From the NCBI GenBank assembly GCA_002361615.1, contig DETK01000020.1:1-15896 (forward strand): a stretch of DNA of 15,896 nucleotides. The letters are read 5' to 3'. Below the pieces are notes generated by a model. The model ran no database searches. It worked only from the letters and a program-made list of their open reading frames with translations, and had not been told where the DNA came from. This stretch comes from Bacteroidales bacterium UBA3290. GTDB lineage: Bacteria > Bacteroidota > Bacteroidia > Bacteroidales > UBA932. The translations under genes and the position numbers were made by a program. How positions within the stretch are numbered: position 1 is the stretch's first letter; every line of letters begins with the position of its first letter. Positions 1 through 7,281 of this stretch are shown here, piece by piece.

Positions 1-2
1 AT

Positions 3-467
3 GTCCAGCTTCACAATGCCGGCTATGACGCCGCCAAGGCCGTCTTCCCTTCGGCCCAGGTGATGGTCCACGTGGACAACGGCTGGAAGTGGGAGACGCT
101 CAAGTGGTTTTTCAATTCTTTCGACCTGAAGGGTGCGCGCTACGACCTGATCGGCCTGTCGCTCTATCCGGATAAGTCGAATTGGCAGAGTTACAACCAG
201 CAGATCTGCAATAATATACAGACGCTCTATTCGCAGTATCAGAAAGAGACGATCATCTGCGAGGTGGGGATGGACTGGAGCGATGCAACGACCTGCAGAC
301 AGTTCCTTTCCGACCTGATCGCCCGTACAAAGGATATGGCTGCAAGCCATTGCACCGGCGTCCTGTACTGGGAGCCCGAAGGCTACCAGGCATGGAGCGG
401 CTACGGCAAGGCCGCTTTCGACAACTCCGGTAAACCCACTGCCGCATTGGATGCCTTCAAAGAATGA
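3..467 (+). CDS. Arabinogalactan endo-beta-1,4-galactanase, GH53 (3' part only)
   Basis: This is the C-terminal 154 residues of a GH53 enzyme, which cuts beta-1,4-galactan inside the chain. The start lies before the window; the frame is open from base 3, well before the first internal ATG at 60. Family hallmarks visible are the stretch VMVHVDNGW (bases 60-86 region), the SLYPDKSNW strand, and IICEVGM with Glu at bases 261-263, which fits the GH53 catalytic nucleophile. GVLYWEPEGY follows, matching the late barrel strand that ends GH53 domains, and the protein stops soon after a typical ending on an alanine-rich helix. The acid/base Glu and any signal peptide are outside the window. The stop overlaps the next gene's start as ATGA (464-467), which suggests translational coupling with the GH2 galactosidase that would process its products. 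Assignment is by motif recognition; a related barrel hydrolase is less likely. Confidence 0.85.
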   Translation, partial: VQLHNAGYDAAKAVFPSAQVMVHVDNGWKWETLKWFFNSFDLKGARYDLIGLSLYPDKSNWQSYNQQICNNIQTLYSQYQKETIICEVGMDWSDATTCRQFLSDLIARTKDMAASHCTGVLYWEPEGYQAWSGYGKAAFDNSGKPTAALDAFKE

Positions 468-2920
468 AACACATCTCCATACTTTCTCTTCTAGCCCTGC
501 TGCTGCTTCCTGCGTGTGGCGGCAAGGCAGATTCGCCGCGGCAGGAAACCCTGCTGACGCAATGGGAATTCAGCCGCGACAGCATCGCCTGGGAAGCGGT
601 GACCGTGCCGCACGACTGGGCCATCACCGGTCCTTTTGACCGCAGCAACGACCTGCAGGAAGTGCAGGTGACGCAGAACTTCGAGACCAGCGTAACCGCG
701 CATACCGGACGTACGGGCGGCCTGCCGTACATGGGCAAGGGCTGGTACCGTACCCGTTTTGACGTAGCGGATTATCGTGAGGGCCGCGATGCCGTGACCC
801 TGCTGTTCGACGGCGCGATGAGCCAGGCCAAGGTCCGTGTCAACGGACATTTCGTGATCGAGTGGCCGCTGGGCTACAACTCCTTCCACGCAGATGTGAC
901 AGGGTTCCTGCATCCGGACGGTAAGGATAATCTCCTGGAAGTCAGCCTGGAAAACCTGCCAAACAGCTCGCGCTGGTACCCTGGTGCCGGTCTTTACCGC
1001 AATGTGCACCTGATCCATACCCACGCCGTGCATGTGCCGGTCTGGGGCACGTATGTCACGACGCCCGAAGTCTCCGACAAGGAGGCGACGGTGTCGCTGC
1101 GGATAGAGATCGAGGAAGCGGAAGAAGACTTGGTCCGTGTCCGTACAAAGATCTTCGACCCGCAGGGCAATGTGGTGGCTGTCGCTGACACGCCGTCCTC
1201 CGAACGCGTGCAGCAGCAGTTCAAGGTCGTCAATCCGCAGCGCTGGTCGCCCGAGTCGCCGTCGCTGTACAGGGCTGTGACCCAGCTTTATGACGACGAG
1301 GTCGTGCTGGATGAATACGAGACACGCTTCGGCATCCGTACGCTGGAGCTTGTGCCGGAAAAAGGCTTCTATCTCAACGGGGAACTGCGCAAGATCCAGG
1401 GTGTGTGCAACCACCACGACCTGGGCCCGCTGGGCGCTGCGGTCAACAAAGCCGCACTGCGCCACCAGCTCGCGCTGCTCAAGGAAATGGGCTGCGACGC
1501 CATCCGCACCTCGCACAATATGCCCGCACCGGAACTGGTGGAGCTCTGCGACGAGATGGGCTTCATGATGATGGTCGAGGCCTTTGACGAATGGGACATC
1601 GCCAAGTGCGACAACGGCTATCACCTGTACTTCAACGAGTGGGCCGAGAAAGACATGGTCAACATGATCCGGCACTTCCGCAACAATCCTTCCGTCATTA
1701 TGTGGGGTATCGGCAACGAGGTGCCGACCCAGTGTGCGGATGAAGGCTACAAGGTGGCTGCCTTCCTGCAGGATATCTGCCACCGGGAGGATCCTACGCG
1801 TCTGGTTACGGCGGGTATGGACCGCGCTGACTGTGTGGTACGAAACGGCTTCGCCCAGCTGTTGGATGTGGTTGGATTCAATTATAGAACTTACAGATAT
1901 ACTGAAGCGTACGATATTTTACCTCAAAAATTGCTTCTGGGTTCGGAAACCGCTTCTACCGTGAGTTCCCGCGGGGTCTATAAGCTCCCGGCGGAGCCGA
2001 AATCCGGGGCTGTTTACCCGGACAACCAGAGCTCTGCCTACGATGTGGAATCCTGCTGGTGGTCGAACGTACCGGACATCGACTTTGCGATGATGGACGA
2101 CTATCCGTGGACCATCGGCCAGTTTGTCTGGACGGGTTTCGACTATCTGGGCGAGCCCACGCCGTACGATGTGGACGCCTGGCCGAGCCACAGTTCCTAC
2201 TTCGGTATCTTCGACCTGGCCTCGCTGCCCAAGGACCGCTACTGGCTATATCGTTCGCAGTGGCGGAAAGATGTGCCGACGCTGCACCTGCTGCCGCACT
2301 GGACCTGGCCGGGCCGGAAAGGGGAGCGGATCCCCGTGTTCTGCTACACGAGCTATCCGATGGCGGAACTCTTCGTGAACGGCGTTTCCTATGGCATTAA
2401 ACGTTTCGAATCGGGTAAAACGGCTAATTCCGGTGTCAATGATGCCGCCAATACGATTGAGACGATGCCGCGTTACCGGCTGATTTGGCCCGACGTGGAG
2501 TACGAACCCGGTCGCATCGAAGTGGTGGCTTATGATGAGCATGGACGTGAGCAGGCGCGCGAGGCGGTCTGTACGGCCGGCGAGCCGGCCCGGATCGAGC
2601 TCAGCGCCGACCGCGACGTCCTTGACGCCGACGGCCTCGATCTGGCCTACGTGACCGTCCGCATCGTCGACAAGGATGGCAATCTCTGCCCCGTGGCCGA
2701 CAACCGCGTCCGCTTCGAAGTGAGCGGCGCGGGTGTTTTCCGCGCCTGCGCCAACGGCGACGCCGCCTGTCTGGAGCCTTTCCAGCATCCAGAAATGCCA
2801 GCCTTCAGCGGGCAGCTCACAGCCATTGTCCAGGCCTCTGATAAGCCTGGGACTGTGCGCCTTACAGCTCTTTCTGACGGTCTTGAGAGTGCCGTCATCT
2901 CCCTCCGTGTGAAAAAGTAA
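464..2920 (+). CDS. Beta-galactosidase, glycoside hydrolase family 2, lipoprotein
   Basis: An 818-residue exo-glycosidase predicted to remove terminal beta-galactose from galactan oligosaccharides. The N-terminus is a lipoprotein signal with lipobox LPAC (Cys18), so the enzyme should sit on a membrane facing the periplasm or the outside. Domains in order: GH2 sugar-binding jelly roll (about 30-190, with VPHDWAI and GAGLYRNV), an Ig-like sandwich (about 195-290), a TIM barrel (about 293-600), a DUF4982-like domain (about 610-700), and a final Ig-like domain resembling the GH2 C5 family (about 700-818). The acid/base is Glu419 in MWGIGNEVP (bases 1718-1720) and the nucleophile Glu495 in LLGSETAS (1946-1948); both are intact. 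It shares ATGA with the GH53 gene and is followed 20 bp later by galK. Substrate is inferred from the neighbours; GH2 also includes mannosidases and glucuronidases. Bases 1871-1940 have unusually low GC. Confidence 0.9.
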   Translation: MKHISILSLLALLLLPACGGKADSPRQETLLTQWEFSRDSIAWEAVTVPHDWAITGPFDRSNDLQEVQVTQNFETSVTAHTGRTGGLPYMGKGWYRTRFDVADYREGRDAVTLLFDGAMSQAKVRVNGHFVIEWPLGYNSFHADVTGFLHPDGKDNLLEVSLENLPNSSRWYPGAGLYRNVHLIHTHAVHVPVWGTYVTTPEVSDKEATVSLRIEIEEAEEDLVRVRTKIFDPQGNVVAVADTPSSERVQQQFKVVNPQRWSPESPSLYRAVTQLYDDEVVLDEYETRFGIRTLELVPEKGFYLNGELRKIQGVCNHHDLGPLGAAVNKAALRHQLALLKEMGCDAIRTSHNMPAPELVELCDEMGFMMMVEAFDEWDIAKCDNGYHLYFNEWAEKDMVNMIRHFRNNPSVIMWGIGNEVPTQCADEGYKVAAFLQDICHREDPTRLVTAGMDRADCVVRNGFAQLLDVVGFNYRTYRYTEAYDILPQKLLLGSETASTVSSRGVYKLPAEPKSGAVYPDNQSSAYDVESCWWSNVPDIDFAMMDDYPWTIGQFVWTGFDYLGEPTPYDVDAWPSHSSYFGIFDLASLPKDRYWLYRSQWRKDVPTLHLLPHWTWPGRKGERIPVFCYTSYPMAELFVNGVSYGIKRFESGKTANSGVNDAANTIETMPRYRLIWPDVEYEPGRIEVVAYDEHGREQAREAVCTAGEPARIELSADRDVLDADGLDLAYVTVRIVDKDGNLCPVADNRVRFEVSGAGVFRACANGDAACLEPFQHPEMPAFSGQLTAIVQASDKPGTVRLTALSDGLESAVISLRVKK
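1871..1940 (+). other. AT-rich patch within the GH2 gene
   Basis: Only 23 of these 70 bases are G or C (33%), in a gene that is otherwise near 60%. The reading frame is intact. Codons are atypical for the gene, including two AGA, one TTA, AAA, CAA and several NNT codons, whereas flanking arginines and leucines use CGN and CTG. The patch encodes the segment from the barrel strand VGFNYR up to just before the nucleophile Glu495. Confidence 0.7.
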
Positions 2921-2940
2921 TTATCTAATCCATATCCATT

Positions 2941-4095
2941 ATGATCGACAACAATATCCTGAAAGAGAAATTCCAATCGTACTTCGGCGAGGGTGAGCCG
3001 CGCCTTTTCACCGCGCCCGGCCGCATCAACATCATCGGTGAGCATACCGACTACAATGGTGGTTTCGTGCTCCCCGGCGCCGTGGACAAAGCCATCACGA
3101 TGGCCATCTTGCCCAACCATACCGACATCGTCAATCTGATCTCCATCGACCACGACTGCGCCGCCGTCTTCTTCCGCATCGGCGGTCCGCAGCCCAAGGA
3201 GCAGTGGGCTTCGTATTTCTACGGTGTAATCGAAGAAATGCGCAAGCGCGGCGCTACGGTCGGCGGTTTCAACGCCGTATTCGGCGGAGATGTGCCGCTT
3301 GGCGCAGGTATGTCGTCTTCGGCAGCGCTCGAGTCCTGCATCGGTACGGCGCTCAACGCAATCTATTCTCTCAAGTTCACCCGTGAGGAACTGGCGAAGA
3401 TCGGCCAGATGACGGAGCACAACTACATCGGCGTGCGTTGCGGCATCATGGACCAGTTCGCCTCGATCTTCGGCCAGAAGGGCCACGTGGTTCGTCTGGA
3501 CTGCCGGAGCCTTGAGTATCAACTTGTTCCCTTCAAGCCCAAAGGTATCGAGATCGTGCTGATCGACACGATGGTCAAGCATCTGCTGGCCTCTTCGGAA
3601 TACAATGTGCGTCGCGCGCAGTGCGAGGAAGGCGTATCCGTCATCAAGAAGTATCTCCCGAACGTGGAGTTGCTGCGCGACGTGACGATGGAAGAACTTG
3701 AGGCACACCGTGCCGAGATCGATCCGGTCTCGTTCCGGCGCTGCGCCTTCGTGGTTAGCGAGAACCAGCGCCTGATGGACGCTTGCGCCGCGATGGAAAA
3801 GGGTGATTTCGAGGAAGTCGGCCGGCTGATCTATGCTACGCACGACGGTCTGAGCAAGGAATACGGCGTCAGCTGCGCGGAACTCGACTTCATCGTCGAC
3901 ATCGCCCGTGAGCACAAAGAGGTGCTAGGTGCCCGCATGATGGGTGGCGGCTTCGGTGGCTGCGTGATTGCGCTCGTGAAGAAAGAAGGTGTGGCTGCCT
4001 ACATCGAAGACGTGAAGAAGCGTTATCAGGTGAAGTTCGACAAGGATCCGCGCGTGATTGAAGTTGAAATCTCCGACGGAGCCCGCGAAATCTGA
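2941..4095 (+). CDS. galK: Galactokinase
   Basis: Phosphorylates alpha-D-galactose with ATP to galactose 1-phosphate, the first committed Leloir step, in the cytoplasm. The 384-residue length is normal for bacterial GalK. All three GHMP-kinase motifs are present: the galactokinase signature PGRINIIGEHTDYNGG near residues 26-41 (catalytic-type Arg28), the ATP-binding loop PLGAGMSSSAALE at 119-131, and GGGFGGC at 335-341. Asp171 in GIMDQFAS fits the catalytic Asp. It starts 20 bp after the GH2 stop; no Shine-Dalgarno sequence is visible, as is usual in Bacteroidota. galM follows after 5 bp, so the two are probably co-transcribed and co-ordinated: the mutarotase supplies the alpha anomer that this kinase uses. 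No truncation or missing residue seen. Confidence 0.97.
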   Translation: MIDNNILKEKFQSYFGEGEPRLFTAPGRINIIGEHTDYNGGFVLPGAVDKAITMAILPNHTDIVNLISIDHDCAAVFFRIGGPQPKEQWASYFYGVIEEMRKRGATVGGFNAVFGGDVPLGAGMSSSAALESCIGTALNAIYSLKFTREELAKIGQMTEHNYIGVRCGIMDQFASIFGQKGHVVRLDCRSLEYQLVPFKPKGIEIVLIDTMVKHLLASSEYNVRRAQCEEGVSVIKKYLPNVELLRDVTMEELEAHRAEIDPVSFRRCAFVVSENQRLMDACAAMEKGDFEEVGRLIYATHDGLSKEYGVSCAELDFIVDIAREHKEVLGARMMGGGFGGCVIALVKKEGVAAYIEDVKKRYQVKFDKDPRVIEVEISDGAREI

Positions 4096-4100
4096 CAGCC

Positions 4101-5120
4101 ATGATCAATCCCGATGACATCAAGCTGTTCAGCCTCGTCAATGCTGATGGCTCGGAGGTGATCCTCTCCAACCTGGGCGCCGGCATCGTATCGATCGTCG
4201 TCCCGGACCGCAACGGGAAGATGGCCGACGTGGTGCTGGGCTATCGCAATCCCGAAGATTATTATGCCGACGGGCCGTGCATGGGCAAGGTGCCCGGCCG
4301 CTATGCGAACCGCATTGCGGCGGGCCGTTTCTCCCTGGGCGGCAAGACGTATGAGCTGGCCGTCAACAACGGTCCGAACCACCTGCACGGCGGTCCGCTC
4401 GATCAGTGTTTCGCCAATCGGATCTGGGATGCGGAAGAGATACCCGACGGCGTGAAATTCTCGCTTGTCAGCCCGATAGGAGACGCCGGGTATCCCGGCT
4501 CGCTGCACGTGGAAGCCAGCTACACCTGGTCGGAAGACCATCAGTTGACGCTCGGTCTGTCGGCGTACACCGATTCCGAGACCATCGTCAATCTCACGAA
4601 CCACGCCTATTTCAACCTGAAAGGGGAGGAAGTGGGTGACGTGACCGACCATATCCTCCAGCTCTATGCCTCCCGTTATCTCCCGACCGATCCGACGTTG
4701 ATCCCTGTGGGTGATCCTGCTCCGGTGGCAGGTACGCCGATGGACTTCACGAAGCCGAAGGCTATCGGGAAAGACCTCAAGGCAGACTTCCCGGCGCTGA
4801 ACTATGGAAAGGGCTACGACAACTGCTTCGTGGTCGATAACTGGGAGAAGGGAGAGCTTCGTCCTGTGGCGGTGCTTTCTGAACCCACGTCCGGCCGCAA
4901 ACTGACGGTCTATACCAATGCGCCGGGTATCCAAGTCTATACGGGCAACTGGCTCTCCGGCTGTCCGGAGTCCAAGAGCGGAAAGGCCTACCAGGACTAC
5001 GACGGTGTGGCATTGGAGTGCCAGTCTTTTCCCGATTCGCCGAACCGGCCGGACTTCCCGTCGGTCGTGCTCAAGAAGCGGGATATCTACGTGAATTATA
5101 TCATCTACGCTTTTGAATGA
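4101..5120 (+). CDS. galM: Aldose 1-epimerase (galactose mutarotase)
   Basis: Interconverts beta- and alpha-D-galactose, feeding the alpha anomer to galactokinase. The beta-galactosidase upstream would release the beta anomer, so the order is metabolically sensible. It is 339 residues, standard for GalM. Visible motifs are GRYANRIA, the substrate-binding LHGG (His96), NHAYFNL with the likely catalytic acid His168, and ALECQSFPDSPN with the likely catalytic base Glu306. No signal peptide is seen, so it is expected in the cytoplasm, although some Bacteroidales homologues are exported. The gap from galK is 5 bp and the stop overlaps the next start as ATGA (5117-5120). All expected catalytic residues are present. 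Confidence 0.96.
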   Translation: MINPDDIKLFSLVNADGSEVILSNLGAGIVSIVVPDRNGKMADVVLGYRNPEDYYADGPCMGKVPGRYANRIAAGRFSLGGKTYELAVNNGPNHLHGGPLDQCFANRIWDAEEIPDGVKFSLVSPIGDAGYPGSLHVEASYTWSEDHQLTLGLSAYTDSETIVNLTNHAYFNLKGEEVGDVTDHILQLYASRYLPTDPTLIPVGDPAPVAGTPMDFTKPKAIGKDLKADFPALNYGKGYDNCFVVDNWEKGELRPVAVLSEPTSGRKLTVYTNAPGIQVYTGNWLSGCPESKSGKAYQDYDGVALECQSFPDSPNRPDFPSVVLKKRDIYVNYIIYAFE

Positions 5121-6349
5121 GCGCCAGTCGCTTCATAGCGTCGAAACTCTCCGACGGCGACGACCGTCAGAGCCGCACCAGCAACACGATTGCCTGGGTG
5201 TCGGTCTGTCTGAGCGTCGCCATCATGATCATCGCCCTCGCCGTGGTCGCGGGTTTCAAACGGGAAATCCGCGACCGGGCGACGGGCTTCATGGGCTCGG
5301 TGATGCTGGTCCAGCCCGGCCAGTCGCCGCTCAATGAGCTCTATCCTTTTTCTGAGAATCTGTCGTATCGCGAAAAGATCCTCGCGGAAAGCGGCGTCAC
5401 CGGCTTCTCCGGCGTAGCCTGGCGCTCGGGTCTGATCAAGACCGACGACAACATCGACGGGCTGTATTTCAAGGGCGTGGATTCGCTCTACGATTTCTCG
5501 TTCTTCCGCCACTGTCTGGTGGAAGGCGAGCTGCCGGACTATCACGGCCGCATTTCCAACGACATCCTGCTCTCGCGCACCACGACCGCCAAGCTCGGTT
5601 TCTCCGTGGGCGACGATGTGGTCGTCTATTTCATCGGCGACGAGGTGAAGGTACGCAAGTTCAAGCTCTGCGGCATCTACGACGCCCAGCTTGAGGAGAT
5701 TGACTCCCAGATGGCCGTGGCCGACCGCCGGCACGTACAGCGGCTCAACGGATGGGCAGGGGACGAGGTCTCTGCCATCGAAATCCGCACAACCCCGGGC
5801 ACTTCCGTCGAGAGGATGAGCGCCCGCGTCGAAGAACTGGTTTTCCTGAACGCGCAGGAAGACGACCACGCGCTCTTCGTGACGAATGTCAAAGCGCTGT
5901 ACGGCCATCTCTTCGACTGGCTGGCGCTGCTCGACTCCAATGTATTGATGATCCTGGCGCTGATGATTGTCGTAGCCGGCTTCAACATGATCTCCGCGAT
6001 CCTGATCATCCTCTTCGAGAAAATCTCGACGATCGGCCTCCTCAAAGCGCTGGGCATGACCTCGCGCGAAGTGAGCAAGGTCTTTTTGCTCCGCGCCGGC
6101 GCCCTGGCCGGCAAAGGTATGCTCTGGGGCAACGTCGTCGGCATCGGACTCTGTCTGATCCAGCAGTTTACGCACATCATCAAACTCGATCCAGCGAGCT
6201 ATTTCGTCGATTCCGTCCCGATCCGGCTCTCCCTTCCGCAACTCCTCCTGCTCAACCTGATCGCCGCCATCCTGATCATGGCCATCGTCACCCTCTCCAC
6301 CCGATTCATCTCCCGCGTCTCCCCCGACCGCACCATGCGGGTCGAGTAA
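5117..6349 (+). CDS. FtsX/LolE-family ABC transporter permease
   Basis: A 410-residue membrane subunit of the type VII ABC (MacB/LolCE/FtsX) kind. Such proteins do not import solutes; they transmit ATP-driven movement to the periplasm, for example to release lipoproteins from the inner membrane. Topology is characteristic: TM1 at about 25-46, a large periplasmic MacB_PCD-like domain (about 50-270), then TM2 (276-300), TM3 (326-350) and TM4 (375-396). The coupling-helix motif EKISTIGLLKALGMT (301-315) contacts the ATPase. The ATPase partner is not in the window. The start is chosen as the ATG overlapping the galM stop (ATGA). A lipoprotein-release role (LolE-like) is the best guess from single-permease Bacteroidales homologues, but the sequence does not separate it from other members of the family. 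Its place directly after sugar genes may be chance. Confidence 0.85.
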   Translation: MSASRFIASKLSDGDDRQSRTSNTIAWVSVCLSVAIMIIALAVVAGFKREIRDRATGFMGSVMLVQPGQSPLNELYPFSENLSYREKILAESGVTGFSGVAWRSGLIKTDDNIDGLYFKGVDSLYDFSFFRHCLVEGELPDYHGRISNDILLSRTTTAKLGFSVGDDVVVYFIGDEVKVRKFKLCGIYDAQLEEIDSQMAVADRRHVQRLNGWAGDEVSAIEIRTTPGTSVERMSARVEELVFLNAQEDDHALFVTNVKALYGHLFDWLALLDSNVLMILALMIVVAGFNMISAILIILFEKISTIGLLKALGMTSREVSKVFLLRAGALAGKGMLWGNVVGIGLCLIQQFTHIIKLDPASYFVDSVPIRLSLPQLLLLNLIAAILIMAIVTLSTRFISRVSPDRTMRVE

Positions 6350-6402
6350 CTGTTTTTCTGGGACTTTCGCTCCACTCCGCTCCGTTCTGGTAATCGTTTT
6401 TT

Positions 6403-6410
6403 TCTATTTG
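6403..6410 (+). promoter_or_regulatory. Weak Bacteroidota-type -7 box before the structured RNA
   Basis: TCTATTTG matches the Bacteroidota -7 consensus TAnnTTTG at all but the second fixed position and lies about 6 bases before the left arm of the structured region. A TTC at 6385-6387 sits near the expected -33 position, which is a poor match to TTG. This is suggestive only; it would place a + strand RNA start close to 6416. Confidence 0.25.
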
Positions 6411-6415
6411 CTGGA

Positions 6416-6580
6416 AGTCGAGTCAGCTATCGAGTCAAAAACCCATGGCCATCAGTGTTTACTGGGCTCCGCCCAGACCTGCCGCTGCGGCCTGCTATCT
6501 CACCAGGCTTACCCTCACGGCCTCCACTAGCGCCTGAAGGCGCTTGGTTTCTAGGGGTTTTCAGGCCATAGCTTCTCACT
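6416..6580 (+). ncRNA. Candidate multibranched structured RNA, unknown family
   Basis: Long-range pairing closes the whole element. AGT 6416-6418 pairs ACT 6578-6580, GAG 6420-6422 pairs CTC 6575-6577, AGCTAT 6425-6430 pairs ATAGCT 6568-6573, and further in AAAACCC 6438-6444 pairs GGGTTTT 6555-6561, all nested. Inside are three local hairpins: CTGGGC/GCCCAG (6462-6467 with 6471-6476), GCCTG/CAGGC (6490-6494 with 6504-6508) and AGCGCC/GGCGCT (6529-6534 with 6539-6544, TGAA loop). The shape is a closed stem carrying several arms, unlike a simple terminator and unlike 6S, SRP or tRNA. The strand is uncertain because most pairs also work on the complement; + is preferred for the weak -7 box upstream. 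It could instead be the remnant of a mobile element or a bidirectional terminator. Confidence 0.4.
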
Positions 6581-6594
6581 GAAAAACCAGTCTA

Positions 6595-7281
6595 TTAGTC
6601 AGCAATGTCGCAGTAGCTGAAGTAGGTTTGCTCGACGGAGTCGACGTAGGCGGGGGTGAGGGGGGAGTAGCGTTCGAAGATGGTAGCGACGGAGGACCAG
6701 TCGGCGGGGTCGAGGCCGGCTTCGGCGGCTTCGGCGCGGCGCTTGGCCAGTGTGCCGCCGCCGCAGTTGTACGATGCCAGCGCGAAGCGGACGGCGTTGG
6801 TGGAATCCATGCCTTCTTCGTGGAACTGGTCGATCAATTCGTCGATCAACCGTGCCCCGATGGCGATGTTCACCTGGGGATCGAACAGGTCGACCTCGTC
6901 GGGCGATATGCCGAAATGCAGGGCCGTGACATCGCGGACCTGCATCAAGCCTTTGGCTTCCATCGGAGAAAGCGCCGCTTCATTGAACTGCGATTCGTGC
7001 CAGATGATGGCCGAAAGCAGCCGCCAGTCCATACCGATCTTCTCCGCCTGCAGACGGACCAGCTGTTCGTAGCGGAACAGCCCCTGCAGTTGACCGTAAG
7101 ACCTGCCTTTGAATCTGGACTTGTCGAAACGGTTGGCGGATGACAGATGACGGAGCGCACCCGCCGGGCAGTCCGTAGCGGACGAACGGAAGTGCGTCGC
7201 CGGGATTCCCGACGACAGGCCCGCCTCCAGCAGAAGCAATGCAAGCAGGCAGAGAAGGACCCTGACTGCCTTACCAAACAT
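6595..7281 (-). CDS. Secreted lytic transglycosylase, SLT domain (MltF-like)
   Basis: Cleaves the MurNAc-GlcNAc bond of peptidoglycan to give 1,6-anhydro-muropeptides, acting in the periplasm. I use the ATG at 7281, giving 228 residues: it begins with a hydrophobic export signal (about 5-25), and its first bases overlap the stop of the upstream porin gene by 11 bp. The frame is open upstream to 7380, but those residues look like antisense of the porin and would bury the signal peptide. Goose-lysozyme-like motifs are present: WHESQFN with catalytic Glu96, GLMQV at 111-115, ASYNCGGG at 169-176, and a final aromatic helix with YVDSVEQTY. No lipobox Cys is seen near the cleavage site and no SBP-like domain as in full MltF. 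It is the last gene of the 13798-6595 operon, whose first genes resemble MurNAc recycling enzymes. Confidence 0.88.
   Translation of the reverse strand: MFGKAVRVLLCLLALLLLEAGLSSGIPATHFRSSATDCPAGALRHLSSANRFDKSRFKGRSYGQLQGLFRYEQLVRLQAEKIGMDWRLLSAIIWHESQFNEAALSPMEAKGLMQVRDVTALHFGISPDEVDLFDPQVNIAIGARLIDELIDQFHEEGMDSTNAVRFALASYNCGGGTLAKRRAEAAEAGLDPADWSSVATIFERYSPLTPAYVDSVEQTYFSYCDIAD

Larger units (their letters stand above)
6350..6594. other. Intergenic region between converging genes
   Basis: This 245-bp stretch contains no convincing coding sequence. The first 60 bases are pyrimidine-rich, with T runs at 6352-6356 and 6397-6403 that could help end transcription of the galactan operon, though no strong GC hairpin precedes either run. 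The rest (6416-6580) folds into an extended secondary structure described separately. Confidence 0.7.

Noticed and set aside
491..1783. 430-residue minus-strand frame inside the GH2 gene
   Set aside because: His/Val/Arg-rich shadow of the GH2 coding strand with no domain.
1871..1940. Frameshift or insertion as the cause of the AT-rich patch
   Set aside because: The frame is continuous and the encoded residues align with the expected GH2 barrel strand and nucleophile region, so only base composition is unusual.
2647..3915. 422-residue minus-strand frame spanning the GH2 end and galK
   Set aside because: Crosses two real genes on the other strand and shows no family features.
6350..6403. Canonical rho-independent terminator after the permease gene
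   Set aside because: T runs are present but I could not find a stable GC stem directly before either of them.
6416..6580. Known RNAs (tRNA, 6S, SRP, RNase P, tmRNA) or an IscB/TnpB-type guide RNA
   Set aside because: None of their conserved sequences is visible and no transposase or nuclease gene is adjacent, so the element is left as unknown.
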